From VRUE01 sp963753245 (GTDB lineage Bacteria > Actinomycetota > Thermoleophilia > Solirubrobacterales > 70-9): a stretch of DNA of 64,000 nt. The notes under the pieces are model-generated. The model saw only the letters and a program-made list of their open reading frames with translations, was not told where the DNA came from and made no database searches. The DNA is taken from NCBI GenBank assembly GCA_963753245.1, contig CAVWBK010000005.1, forward strand, positions 261,049 to 325,048, in the 5' to 3' direction. This document shows, in pieces, positions 1 through 6,967 of this stretch. Position 1 is the first letter of the stretch, and the number at the start of each line of letters is the position of its first letter. A program made the translations under genes and the position numbers.

Positions 1-474
1 GCCTTTGGGCGTTGTCGTGGGGGGCGTTTCTTCAGCCGGTTCGGGCGCTTCGGTTTCTTCGGCTCCCGCGGGTGCGGGCGCTTCCTTCTTCGGCTTCTTT
101 TCCTTGGCGGACCTGCCCGGGGTCGTTTCGGTGGTGCTCGGCAAGCTTTCTTCCGTGGTTTCTTCGGTCGTTTCTTCGGTGCAGGTGAGGACCACTTCGC
201 TCAGTCTTTCGGCCCCCTTGGTCAGCGCTTCCTTTAGCTTCGGATCGATCCCCTGCAGGTCCCCGATTTGGGTGCTCACCCGCTGTGCTTCGTCTTGAGC
301 GGAGATGCATTCCCCTTCGCCGGCGAGTTCGCGGACCGAGCGTAGGTTTTCGTTGATCTGCGCCGCCGTCGTCCCCGGCAGGAGCTTTGCGGTTGAGCTT
401 CCGCAGGAGGCGAGTGCGAGCGCCGCGGCGAGGCCGAGGGCGAGGGCGAGCACCGGTGCGGCAATGCGGGGCAT
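1..474 (-). CDS. Lipoprotein, 3' end beyond window edge
   Basis: An open frame of 158 codons reads leftwards off the window without a stop. It starts at ATG 474 with a hydrophobic leader and a lipobox (LALASCGSS, Cys near residue 24), so the protein is probably exported and lipid-anchored. Residues ~30-95 are a small helical region with two cysteines (CISAQDE and VLTC). The rest visible is a low-complexity Glu/Thr/Pro/Lys tail, typical of a wall-spanning linker. It follows the phosphoesterase gene on the same strand after about 50 bases. No function can be assigned, and the true C-terminus is unknown. The lipobox call is secure; the rest is description only. Confidence 0.72.
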   Translation of the reverse strand, partial: MPRIAAPVLALALGLAAALALASCGSSTAKLLPGTTAAQINENLRSVRELAGEGECISAQDEAQRVSTQIGDLQGIDPKLKEALTKGAERLSEVVLTCTEETTEETTEESLPSTTETTPGRSAKEKKPKKEAPAPAGAEETEAPEPAEETPPTTTPKG

Positions 475-526
475 GGGGCGAGTCTAGAGAACCACTCTCA
501 AGGCAGAATGTGCCTGCATTTGACGG

Positions 527-1270
527 TCACTGACCGACGTAGAGACGATCCGCGAGGCGCTGCGGGAGGCCGGCCTCGGTGATCGCCCCGGCGGCGCGCT
601 CGATGTCATAGGGAAGGCGATGAAAGAGCGCGCTTGGCGCCGCGGTGTCGAGCTCCAGCCAGGCCGCCCGCGGATCGCCGTCGCGAGGCTGGCCGACACT
701 GCCGGGATTGATCAGCCAGCGCGCCTCGGGGTCGAGCACAAGCCGCGCGCCCGCCGCGCTCTGCCCACCGGCCGTTTCCGCCGCCGAGCCGCCGGCGGGC
801 AGCGAGAAGAAGAGCGAGACGTGGGAATGGCCAATCAGCGCGACCGGCTCGGATTGGACCTCCATGCAGGCGTGGGCCTGCTCGATTGAGAGGACGTACT
901 CCCAGATAGGGTCGCGCGGCGAGGCGTGGAAGAGCCCAATCCCGGCGCGCAGCCCGGTCGGCTCCAGCTCGCGCAAGAAGTCGAGGCTAGGTTCGGAGAT
1001 CTTCTCGCGGGTCCAGCGGACCGCCTCGGCTGCGGCCTCAGAGAAGGCGGCGATATCGAGCGCGCCGAGCACCGCGAGGTCGTGGTTGCCGACCAGGCAA
1101 ATCGCGCAGCGCTCGCGGATGAGATCGGTGCAGGCGTCGGGGTCCGCGCCGTAGCCGACGACGTCGCCGAGGCACCAGATCTCCTCGATCTCGTGCTGGT
1201 CGATGTCTGCGAGGACGGCCTGCAGGGCGGGCAGGTTGGAGTGGATGTCGGTGATCACGGCGACCGCCAC
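527..1270 (-). CDS. YfcE/MJ0936-type metallophosphoesterase
   Basis: A 247-residue calcineurin-like phosphoesterase with the family's metal-binding motifs in order: DIHSNLPAL (residues ~8-16), GDVVGYGADP (~35-44), VGNHD (~60) and GHSH (~147). The short single-domain form matches cytosolic YfcE-like enzymes that hydrolyse phosphodiesters or phosphomonoesters with two metal ions; the natural substrate cannot be deduced. The ATG at 1270 lies immediately before the conserved first beta strand (MAVAVITDIHSN), which supports the start. It is divergent from argS with only 47 bases between the starts, so the two promoters must lie close together. Confidence 0.88.
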   Translation of the reverse strand: MAVAVITDIHSNLPALQAVLADIDQHEIEEIWCLGDVVGYGADPDACTDLIRERCAICLVGNHDLAVLGALDIAAFSEAAAEAVRWTREKISEPSLDFLRELEPTGLRAGIGLFHASPRDPIWEYVLSIEQAHACMEVQSEPVALIGHSHVSLFFSLPAGGSAAETAGGQSAAGARLVLDPEARWLINPGSVGQPRDGDPRAAWLELDTAAPSALFHRLPYDIERAAGAITEAGLPQRLADRLYVGQ

Positions 1271-1317
1271 GGCGGCTCAGCGTACCTTGAGCCCTCTCTC
1301 CTCCATACGATGATGCG

Positions 1318-2970
1318 ATGGCGGGTGATCCCAGTTGCGACTCGGTCGCCGAGCTACGCGCAGCGCTCAGTCGCGCGGCTCGCGCGTTGCGTGCGGGCGA
1401 GCCGGGCGGACCCGAGCCCTCACTTGACCGTCCGCCCAAGCCAGAGCTCGGCGACTACAGCTCCAATGCGGCGATGCTGCTCGCCGCGCCGCTGGGTGAA
1501 AACCCGCGCGAGGTCGCCGAACGAGTGGGCGCCGAGCTCGAGCGCGACCCGGGCAGCGGGGCCGGCATCGCGCGGATCGAGGTCGCCGGCCCGGGTTTCG
1601 TCAACGTCTTTCTCGCCGACTCCTGGTATCGGCGCGCGATGGCTGGTCTGGCAGCCCGCGGTGAGAGCCTCGGGCCGGCCCCCAGCGCCTCGCCGGAAAA
1701 AATCCTGGTCGAGTTTGTGTCCGCCAACCCGACCGGTCCGCTGCATGTCGGGGGCGGTCGCCACGCCGCCTACGGCGATGCCTTGGTGCGCCTCCTGAAG
1801 GCGGTCGGCCACGATGTCGGCAGTGAGTTCTACGTCAACGACGCGGGCGGCCAGATCGAGCGCTTCGCGCTTTCGATCGCAGCTCGAATGGGCGGCGCTG
1901 AGCCACCCGAGGACGGTTATAGCGGTGAGTATGTGGCCGAGCTCGCCGCGCGGATCCGCGCCGAGGGGATCGATGCGGCCGATAGCGCGGAGATCGGCAA
2001 TCGCGGGGTCGAGCTCGTGCTCGAGATGGTGCGCGGCACGCTCGATCGTTTCGGCGTGCACTTCGACACCTGGTTCTCTGAGCGTGATCTCTACGCCCGG
2101 GGTGAGGTCGAGGAGGCGCTCGCCCGTCTCGCGGCGGGTGGCCACTCCTACCGAAGCGATGGAGCACTGTGGCTGCGCACCACCGAGTTCGGCGATGACA
2201 AGGACCGGGTCCTGATCCGCGCCAACGGAGAACCCACCTATCTCGCCGCCGACGTCGCCTATCACTGGGACAAGCTCGGGCGCGGCTTTGGCCGCCTGAT
2301 CGACGTGCTCGGCGCCGATCACCATGGCTATGCCCCGCGCCTGCGGGCGGCGATCGCCGGGCTCGGCGCCGACCCCGAGTGCTTTGAGTCGCTGATCATG
2401 CGCCTTGTGCACGTTGTCGAAGGCGGCGAGCGCGCCCAGATGTCCAAGCGCAGCGGCGACTTCGTCTCCCTTGATGAGCTGCTCGATGACATCGGTGTCG
2501 ATGCAACCCGCTGGTTCATGCTCTGGCGCAGTCACGACACAACCGTCGACCTCGACCTCGACCTCGCCCGGCGCGAGTCCAGCGATAACCCGGTCTACTA
2601 CGTTCAGTACGCCCACGCCCGGATCGCCAGCATCCTGCGCAAAGTGGGCGCCGGCGCCGAGGTCGTGCAGGCCGCCGGTGCCGAGACCCCAAATACCCCG
2701 CTGCAGCCCTCAGAGAAGGCGCTGATCAAACGCCTGCTCGAGTTCCCCGAAGAGGTCTCGGTCGCCGCCGCGCGCCGCGCACCGCACCGGATCTGCGCCT
2801 ACTCAACCGCGGTCGCCGCCGACTTTCACGCCTTCTATCGCGACTGCCAGGTGCTGGGCGCGGAGGGCGAGGGGGTCGAGAGCGCACGTCTGGCGCTCTG
2901 CCTACTGACCAAACGAACGATCGCCGGAGCCCTCGGGCTGCTCGGAATCTCGGCTCCGGAGCGAATGTGA
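1318..2970 (+). CDS. argS: Arginyl-tRNA synthetase
   Basis: Class I aminoacyl-tRNA synthetase of 550 residues, the usual length for ArgRS, charging tRNA-Arg with arginine in the cytosol. The N-terminal Arg-specific domain (~1-110) is followed by the Rossmann core with the HIGH-type signature HVGGGRHAAYGD (~143) and the KMSK-type signature QMSKRSGD (~374). The C-terminal DALR anticodon-binding domain includes VQYAHARIASILRK (~430). The start at 1318 is the last of several nearby ATGs and gives the expected N-terminus. The stop overlaps the GTG start of the next gene, indicating translational coupling. There are no internal frameshifts, unlike many accessory genes in this window. Confidence 0.96.
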   Translation: MAGDPSCDSVAELRAALSRAARALRAGEPGGPEPSLDRPPKPELGDYSSNAAMLLAAPLGENPREVAERVGAELERDPGSGAGIARIEVAGPGFVNVFLADSWYRRAMAGLAARGESLGPAPSASPEKILVEFVSANPTGPLHVGGGRHAAYGDALVRLLKAVGHDVGSEFYVNDAGGQIERFALSIAARMGGAEPPEDGYSGEYVAELAARIRAEGIDAADSAEIGNRGVELVLEMVRGTLDRFGVHFDTWFSERDLYARGEVEEALARLAAGGHSYRSDGALWLRTTEFGDDKDRVLIRANGEPTYLAADVAYHWDKLGRGFGRLIDVLGADHHGYAPRLRAAIAGLGADPECFESLIMRLVHVVEGGERAQMSKRSGDFVSLDELLDDIGVDATRWFMLWRSHDTTVDLDLDLARRESSDNPVYYVQYAHARIASILRKVGAGAEVVQAAGAETPNTPLQPSEKALIKRLLEFPEEVSVAAARRAPHRICAYSTAVAADFHAFYRDCQVLGAEGEGVESARLALCLLTKRTIAGALGLLGISAPERM

Positions 2971-3641
2971 ACACGATCGCCGAAATCGCTGCCCGTCCTC
3001 GCGCTGAGCTGCGCGCCGGACGGCTGCGCCGTCGCGATCTCGAAGCCTTCGGCCAGATTCTCACCCTGCACGGGGCCGGGGTGCTGTTGGTCAGTGGCGC
3101 CGGTGACGGCCCGCTGGCGCTCTCGGTTGGATTGGCCAGCGCCGCCGCCGCGCGCGGCACCCGCACGGCCCTGCTTGAGTGCGACCTCGCCAGCCCCGCT
3201 CTGGCTGAGGCGCTCGGGCTGCGCACGGCACCGGGGTTGCGCGAGTACCTAAGCGAGGAGGCTGAGGCGGGGGAGATCCTGCAGCCGCTCGTGCTTGCCG
3301 GGCCCGCCTCGGCCGCGGCCAGCGGACCACTGGTCTGCATCGTCGCGGGCGGCGGCGGTGCCGACTCCGCGGCGCCGATCGACGCGCCCGGCCTCGGGCA
3401 TGCGCTCTCCAAACTCCGCCACGCCTACCAGCTCGTCGTCGTCTTTGGGCCGCCACTCGGCGATCGATCCGGGGCCCTGCGGGAGGCCGCGACGGGCTCA
3501 GACGTGGTGATCGCCTGCGTTGGTCCAGCACTTGCCTCTGGGCGCGCCGGGCGAAAGTTGGGCAAGGCTCTCAGCCGGCTCGGGGCGCCGAGCGTCGGGC
3601 TCGTCGTCTACGGAGGCGCAAACAGGGCTCAGAGGTCATAG
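2967..3641 (+). CDS. CpsD/ParA-like P-loop protein with degenerate Walker A
   Basis: A 224-residue protein whose fold pattern resembles CpsD/CapB tyrosine-kinase ATPase domains or MinD/ParA proteins: a helical lead-in (ARPRAELRAGRLRRRDLEAF), a strand-loop LLVSGAGDGPLALSVG at ~40-55, then TALLECDLASPALAEALGL (~67-85), matching the 'DxDxxxP.la..lgl' stretch of that family. The loop that should carry the lysine (GKGG or GKS) reads GAGDGPLA, so ATP binding is doubtful. It starts at GTG 2967 inside the argS stop and may be co-translated with it. It ends 13 bases into the convergent ccmH gene. This may be a non-catalytic regulator; function unknown. Confidence 0.62.
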   Translation: MNTIAEIAARPRAELRAGRLRRRDLEAFGQILTLHGAGVLLVSGAGDGPLALSVGLASAAAARGTRTALLECDLASPALAEALGLRTAPGLREYLSEEAEAGEILQPLVLAGPASAAASGPLVCIVAGGGGADSAAPIDAPGLGHALSKLRHAYQLVVVFGPPLGDRSGALREAATGSDVVIACVGPALASGRAGRKLGKALSRLGAPSVGLVVYGGANRAQRS

Positions 3642-4120
3642 CGGGCGATGTCAGCGTCGAGGCGCTCGGCGTCCTCGCCCCCGAGCGGCCTCGGCGGGTC
3701 GCGCCCCTCCCCATCGCCGTTTCCCCGGCCCCGCCAGCGCCAGACGCCGGCGGCCAGCGCCAGCACGGCCAGAATGAAGGCGACCACCGGGACGACATAG
3801 GCGGAGAGATCAAAGCCTGAGCTTTCCGGCAGGGCCAAAACCCCCGGCCCGTACTCGGCGACCAGCGCGTTCTTGACCTCGTCCTTGCTCTTGCCCTCGG
3901 CGATCAGGTGGGCCACGAAGACTTTCTCGCGTCGCGCCTGGGGCGATTCGGCGAGCTCGAGCAGCTCCCCGCAGATCGGGCACATCACTTCGTCTTCGAT
4001 GTCAGCGATGGTCACCTTGGGGGTGGGCGCCCTCGCGCTCGCCGCCGCGCCCAGCACCGGCGCGGCGGTGACCGCCAGCCCGGTGAGGCCAAGCGCGGCG
4101 AGCAGCGCAACGCGGCTCAT
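3629..4120 (-). CDS. ccmH: CcmH-type cytochrome c maturation protein
   Basis: A 163-residue protein with an N-terminal signal or anchor (~1-30), then the CcmH/NrfF domain with the redox motif C47-P-I-C50 in 'EVMCPICGELL', and the conserved helical hairpin including VAEYGPGVLALP. A C-terminal membrane helix (~109-128) and a charged tail follow. In System I maturation CcmH works with thioredoxin-like CcmG to keep apocytochrome c cysteines reduced and, with CcmF, to ligate haem outside the membrane. The start overlaps the ccmG stop by four bases, so the two are co-translated. Its 3' end overlaps the convergent P-loop gene. ccmE and ccmF are 31 kb away in this window. Confidence 0.9.
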   Translation of the reverse strand: MSRVALLAALGLTGLAVTAAPVLGAAASARAPTPKVTIADIEDEVMCPICGELLELAESPQARREKVFVAHLIAEGKSKDEVKNALVAEYGPGVLALPESSGFDLSAYVVPVVAFILAVLALAAGVWRWRGRGNGDGEGRDPPRPLGGEDAERLDADIARYDL

Positions 4121-4638
4121 GAGTTGGCTTCGATCAGGGGCAGGAACTGTTCGCGCAGGATGCTCGCATCTACAGGCTCGCGCCAGATCAGCTTCAGCCG
4201 CCCTTTCGGGTCGACAAGAAAGTTCTCGGGCACGCCGGTCGCGCCGAAGGCTTCGCTGCGTTCGGCACCGACCGAGCGCAATTGCGGATAGTGAGTGTGG
4301 AATTCGCGCACGAAGGCGAGCGCGTCATTGCTGTTGTCCTGGACGTTGATGCCGAGGACAACGACGTGGTGGCGGCGCTGGCTCTTCCAGAATTCATCGA
4401 GCACCGGCGCCTCCTGGCGACAGGGTCCGCACCAGGATGCCCAGAGGTTGACCAGCACCCAGTTGCCTCGATAGTCGGCGATATCGCGTTCGCCGCTACC
4501 ACCGAGCACCGGCAACTCGCGGTCGGGAACCCGTTCGCCGACGGCGATCTTGGTCGTGCCCTTGCTGAGCAGGCCGTAGCCGAGCAGACCAATTACGGCG
4601 CAGACGGCGAGGACGGCAATCGGAGAGCGAGTGCGCAC
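4117..4638 (-). CDS. ccmG: CcmG/DsbE thioredoxin-like protein
   Basis: A 173-residue membrane-anchored thiol-disulfide oxidoreductase. An N-terminal membrane segment (~7-24) precedes an AhpC/TSA-Redoxin-type fold with the active site WASWCGPC (Cys70, Cys73), the expected strand after it, and the cis-Pro region FGATGVPENFLVDPKG near residue 137. Members of this family reduce the CXXCH cysteines of apocytochrome c or CcmH on the outer side of the membrane. It precedes ccmH with an ATGA overlap. The role in c-type cytochrome maturation rests on the ccmH neighbour; alone it could be any TlpA/ResA-like protein. Confidence 0.9.
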   Translation of the reverse strand: MRTRSPIAVLAVCAVIGLLGYGLLSKGTTKIAVGERVPDRELPVLGGSGERDIADYRGNWVLVNLWASWCGPCRQEAPVLDEFWKSQRRHHVVVLGINVQDNSNDALAFVREFHTHYPQLRSVGAERSEAFGATGVPENFLVDPKGRLKLIWREPVDASILREQFLPLIEANS

Positions 4639-4874
4639 GGGTCGGGAAGGTTAGAACCCGGCGGCTCTGGCCATCGACTCGCTTCCGCGACGAGTAGCTC
4701 AACTGGTCCGGGTTGGCGCAGAGGGCGACGGTTATGGCGGGCGCGGCGGCCGCACCCGAGCCTTGGCGGTCAAGGTTGAGCGGTCGGCTGACCCGTCGTT
4801 TCTGAAGGCGGCAGCCGCCACCCTAGAGTCAGGAGACCGTCTCGATCCCAAAACAGCCGAGCCCGGGGGCCGCC

Positions 4875-5291
4875 CTACCCTCCTCGCAGCTCTGCAAGGA
4901 GTGCCTGGGGGGTGAGGATTCGAACACCGCCATGCTCTCCCACGGGAAGTAGGTGCCGGTGGTCGCCGGAGACGAGAACGTCCACCTCAGCCCGAATCGC
5001 ACAGCTTAGGATCAGATCATCGTCTGGGTCGCCTGTCACTGCCTCGGGCTCCTCAGGCGCTGGAAGCAGCCCAATGGACAGGTCGACCAGAAGCTCCTCG
5101 ACCGCGTGCAATCGCTGCGGCTCAAAGCCCAGCTTTCCGGTGAGGATACGCTCCAGCTCGACCATCACCGGCTCGGGCAGGACTAGCTCCAAGCGAGCGT
5201 CGATCACCTCCTCCAGGACTCGACTGGGTGGTCCGGCAGCGATGAACGCGGAGACGATGACGTTCGTGTCGCAGGCGACTCGCAGAATCAG
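4875..5291 (-). CDS. PIN-domain toxin (COG1569-like)
   Basis: A PIN-fold ribonuclease toxin of about 138 residues. The conserved start of the fold, CDTNVIVSAF, is present only if translation begins upstream of the first ATG. The best candidate is the non-standard CTG at 5291, overlapping the antitoxin stop by four bases. Acidic catalytic residues are visible: Asp in CDTN, Glu in VMVELERIL, and the pair in GDPDDDLIL and VSGDHRHLL. The putative target is RNA, as in VapC-family toxins. It is paired with the ribbon-helix-helix gene just upstream. The CTG start is inferred; a start at ATG 5207 would remove the first strand and catalytic Asp. Confidence 0.78.
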   Translation of the reverse strand: MILRVACDTNVIVSAFIAAGPPSRVLEEVIDARLELVLPEPVMVELERILTGKLGFEPQRLHAVEELLVDLSIGLLPAPEEPEAVTGDPDDDLILSCAIRAEVDVLVSGDHRHLLPVGEHGGVRILTPQALLAELRGG

Positions 5292-5524
5292 TCGCGCCCG
5301 GAGCGCCTCTCGTCAACCAGAGACTCACTGTCCTCGGGTCCGATTCCGAGGGCCTCGGCCTGCCCACGCCCGTAGCGCTGGAGCACAGCGAAGCGCTCGA
5401 TTTGCACCTGACGTCGCAGGGCGTCGCGGACCACCTCACTACGCGTCTTACCCAGGCTTCGAGCGAGTGCGTCGGTCTCTGCAGCGAGGTCGTCAGGCAG
5501 GGAAACAGAAAGAAGCTGATTCAT
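5288..5524 (-). CDS. Ribbon-helix-helix antitoxin
   Basis: A 78-residue protein with a CopG/MetJ-type ribbon-helix-helix fold at its N-terminus: strand LLSVSLPDDLAAETDALA, then helix LGKTRSEVVRDALRRQV. The C-terminal half is charged and probably wraps the partner toxin. It is the first gene of an antitoxin-toxin pair with the PIN gene, overlapping by four bases, the usual order and spacing. Such antitoxins bind their own promoter as dimers. The ATG at 5524 sits directly after an AT-rich stretch (tatgaaaacatcatat) that may contain the promoter and operator. This pair lies just outside the tRNA-Gly insertion point. Confidence 0.82.
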   Translation of the reverse strand: MNQLLSVSLPDDLAAETDALARSLGKTRSEVVRDALRRQVQIERFAVLQRYGRGQAEALGIGPEDSESLVDERRSGRD

Positions 5525-5659
5525 ATGAAAACATCATATCGGCCTTCTTTGAGGTGACAGACGGCTTGCGAATGGGAAGTCGGCAGGGGCGGCACTACCC
5601 GAGCCTCGCCGGCCGGTCAGAATCGCCTAGGATGGCTCTGGAATCAGGAATTCCACCGC

Positions 5660-5732
5660 GCGGACGTAGCTCAGTTGGTAGAGCGCGAGCTTCCCAAGCT
5701 CGAGGTCGCGGGTTCGAGACCCGTCGTCCGCT
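5660..5732 (+). tRNA. tRNA-Gly(CCC)
   Basis: A complete cloverleaf of 73 bases. The acceptor arm GCGGACG pairs with CGTCCGC, the D-arm reads GCTCAGTTGGTAGAGC, the anticodon stem CGAGC/GCTCG encloses loop TTCCCAA (anticodon CCC), and the T-arm contains GGTTCGAGACCC. CCA is not encoded. It reads GGG codons. Its 3' part recurs in truncated form at about 9107, 23490, 24861 and 27001, which marks this gene as the anchor of repeated integration events. Confidence 0.95.
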
Positions 5733-5863
5733 TCCTTCTCCGCTTTACAGAGCCAAATTCTTCGCTGGGGTTCGAAACCCGTTGAGAATTTGGCTCTGGA
5801 CCTAAGCTCTCCGAGCCGCCAGCCCTCGCTGACGGGAGGCAGTGTAAATCAAGAGTCGACACC

Positions 5864-5907
5864 GGCTCATAACCCGAAGGTCGCAGGTTCGAATCCTGCC
5901 CCCGCTA
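5864..5907 (+). repeat. 3' half of a tRNA-Met (att-like repeat, copy 1)
   Basis: 44 bases starting in the anticodon loop (CTCATAA, anticodon CAT), running through the variable loop and T-arm (GCAGGTTCGAATCCTGC) to the acceptor 3' strand CCCCGCTA. No matching 5' half precedes it, so this is not a functional tRNA. An identical 44-base copy lies at 6843-6886. Apart from this repeat and the terminator after it, the stretch from 5733 to 6067 shows no gene. Confidence 0.85.
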
Positions 5908-5912
5908 TTGAG

Positions 5913-5938
5913 AAAGGCCTCGGAAACGGGGCTTTTTT
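5913..5938 (+). terminator. Rho-independent-like terminator after tRNA-Met fragment
   Basis: A GC-rich hairpin (AAAGGCCT / GGGGCTTT, one internal mismatch) is followed by a run of six T. It sits directly after the tRNA-Met 3' half and has a diverged copy after the second fragment, so it was probably carried with the tRNA 3' region. Confidence 0.6.
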
Positions 5939-6067
5939 CGTTCCGGGGTCTCATCGCGAATCGCCCGTGGGTACCCCGAGTTCAAGTGCTGGCTTGCGGA
6001 CATGCCATTTCGCCGAGTCCTACGATTCGGAGGATCGACGGCAGAATCAGGCCGGGCTGGGCTCTTC

Positions 6068-6220
6068 CTACGCGTCCGCCCACGCTGCGTGCTCATGGCG
6101 TAAAGAGGCGAGTCGCTCCCGATGACGTGTTGCCTTGACGTTCGCAGTGAGCTTGTGCGGCTTGCAGAGGAGGCAGCTGCTGCGGCGATGCTTGGGTCGT
6201 TTGCGCTTGTGGTTCGCCAT
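6068..6220 (-). CDS. Small basic CxxC protein (KHKRxRPK family)
   Basis: A 50-residue protein starting at ATG 6220 after a GAAGG Shine-Dalgarno-like sequence. The N-terminus, MANHKRKRPKHRR, is very basic and is followed by SSCLLCKPHK with a CxxC pair. Proteins with the pattern 'KHKRRRPKxxRAGCLxCKPxK' occur in many bacterial phyla but I know of no established function. The basic stretch and single CxxC suggest nucleic-acid binding, possibly with a metal shared in a dimer; this is inference. It lies in the cassette bounded by the two tRNA-Met 3' halves, divergent from the RHH-ParE pair. Confidence 0.6.
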   Translation of the reverse strand: MANHKRKRPKHRRSSCLLCKPHKLTANVKATRHRERLASLRHEHAAWADA

Positions 6221-6284
6221 AGCCTTCAGGCTAGCGGGAGAGTGCCCCGCGTACGGCATGTGCCCTTGCGTGTACCCTAGGGAT

Positions 6285-6542
6285 ATGGCTGAGCGGAACC
6301 GCCGCATCAACGTCACTCTTGAGCCGGACTACGCGCAGAAGCTGGCGAGCCTGGCGGAGCGCACACATGTCCAGGAGGGGACACTGGCTCGCTCACTTCT
6401 TTCCAGCGCCCTTGACGAAGCCGATCCGGATGCCTCGCGGATCACTGAAATCCTCGACGGCATTCCCGGCGCCTGGGAGCAGGCGCAGGTGTCGATCGAG
6501 CAGGCTCGGCGCGGCGACACCGTGCCGCTTTCAGAGCTCTAG
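6285..6542 (+). CDS. Ribbon-helix-helix antitoxin of ParE-type module
   Basis: An 85-residue protein from ATG 6285. The N-terminus RRINVTLEPDYAQKLASLAERTHVQEGTLARSLL is split here as a strand (RRINVTLEP) and two helices of a ribbon-helix-helix DNA-binding fold. The C-terminal half (ITEILDGIPGAWEQAQ) is the likely toxin-binding part. The next gene is a ParE/RelE-like toxin only three bases downstream, so this is the antitoxin and autorepressor. A longer upstream reading frame exists but lacks the family N-terminus. The inverted element CCCTAGGG sits immediately before the start and could be part of the operator. Confidence 0.82.
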   Translation: MAERNRRINVTLEPDYAQKLASLAERTHVQEGTLARSLLSSALDEADPDASRITEILDGIPGAWEQAQVSIEQARRGDTVPLSEL

Positions 6543-6545
6543 TCG

Positions 6546-6836
6546 ATGCCGCCGATCGAGGTCACGCGCCAGGCGCGTGACGAGCTTTGTGGGCTGATCG
6601 GGACCCGCCAGCTGCCGGCCGACACGCGCGAGCGAGTTTCGCGCTCGCTGCTCACTTTGGAGGACTTCCCGAGAGCCGGGAAGCAGCTCTCCGGCGTTTG
6701 GCGGGATTGCCGTGCCTTGATCGGTCCTTGGGGCTGGCTGATCGTCGTCTACATGTACATCGAGGCCGACGATCGAGTTGTCGTCATCGCCTTCCACGAT
6801 GCCCGGACCTCGGAGGCCGCGACGGCTCGCTCCTGA
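6546..6836 (+). CDS. ParE/RelE-family toxin
   Basis: A 96-residue protein of the RelE/ParE fold: helices at the N-terminus (VTRQARDELCGLI), the family turn LEDFPRAGKQL, then strands WRDCRALIGPWGWLIVVY and DDRVVVIAFHDART. The FPRAG-type turn and the closing 'v.i..i.d.R' strand are typical. ParE members poison gyrase and RelE members cleave mRNA at the ribosome; the sequence does not decide between them. It follows the RHH antitoxin by three bases. It is intact, unlike two other toxins in this island. The module is bracketed by identical tRNA-Met 3' halves. Confidence 0.8.
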   Translation: MPPIEVTRQARDELCGLIGTRQLPADTRERVSRSLLTLEDFPRAGKQLSGVWRDCRALIGPWGWLIVVYMYIEADDRVVVIAFHDARTSEAATARS

Positions 6837-6842
6837 CCCGTT

Positions 6843-6886
6843 GGCTCATAACCCGAAGGTCGCAGGTTCGAATCCTGCCCCCGCTA
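6843..6886 (+). repeat. 3' half of a tRNA-Met (att-like repeat, copy 2)
   Basis: Identical in all 44 bases to 5864-5907, again beginning at the anticodon loop and lacking a 5' half. The bases upstream of the two copies differ, so the shared block begins at the anticodon loop, a common crossover site for tRNA-targeting integrases. Confidence 0.85.
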
Positions 6887-6890
6887 TAGG

Positions 6891-6917
6891 AAAAGGCCCC
6901 GGAAACGGAACCTTTTT
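6891..6917 (+). terminator. Rho-independent-like terminator
   Basis: The stem AAAAGG / CCTTTT encloses an inner CCCCGGAAACGG hairpin and runs into a T tract. It is the diverged partner of the terminator after the first tRNA-Met fragment and could also end the RHH-ParE transcript. Confidence 0.6.
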
Positions 6918-6967
6918 CGTGTTGAAGCACCGAGATTCGCCCTCTGACGAGTACCAATTGGGTACCA

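Noticed and set aside
1420..2616. 398-codon minus-strand frame opposite argS
   Set aside because: A shadow frame caused by GC-rich third positions; argS is certain on the plus strand and the antisense product has no family features.
5671..5862. Minus-strand frames containing TGLEPATSSLGS (also around 23318-23911 and 24579-24932)
   Set aside because: They are antisense translations of the tRNA-Gly gene and its partial copies, a well-known annotation artefact.
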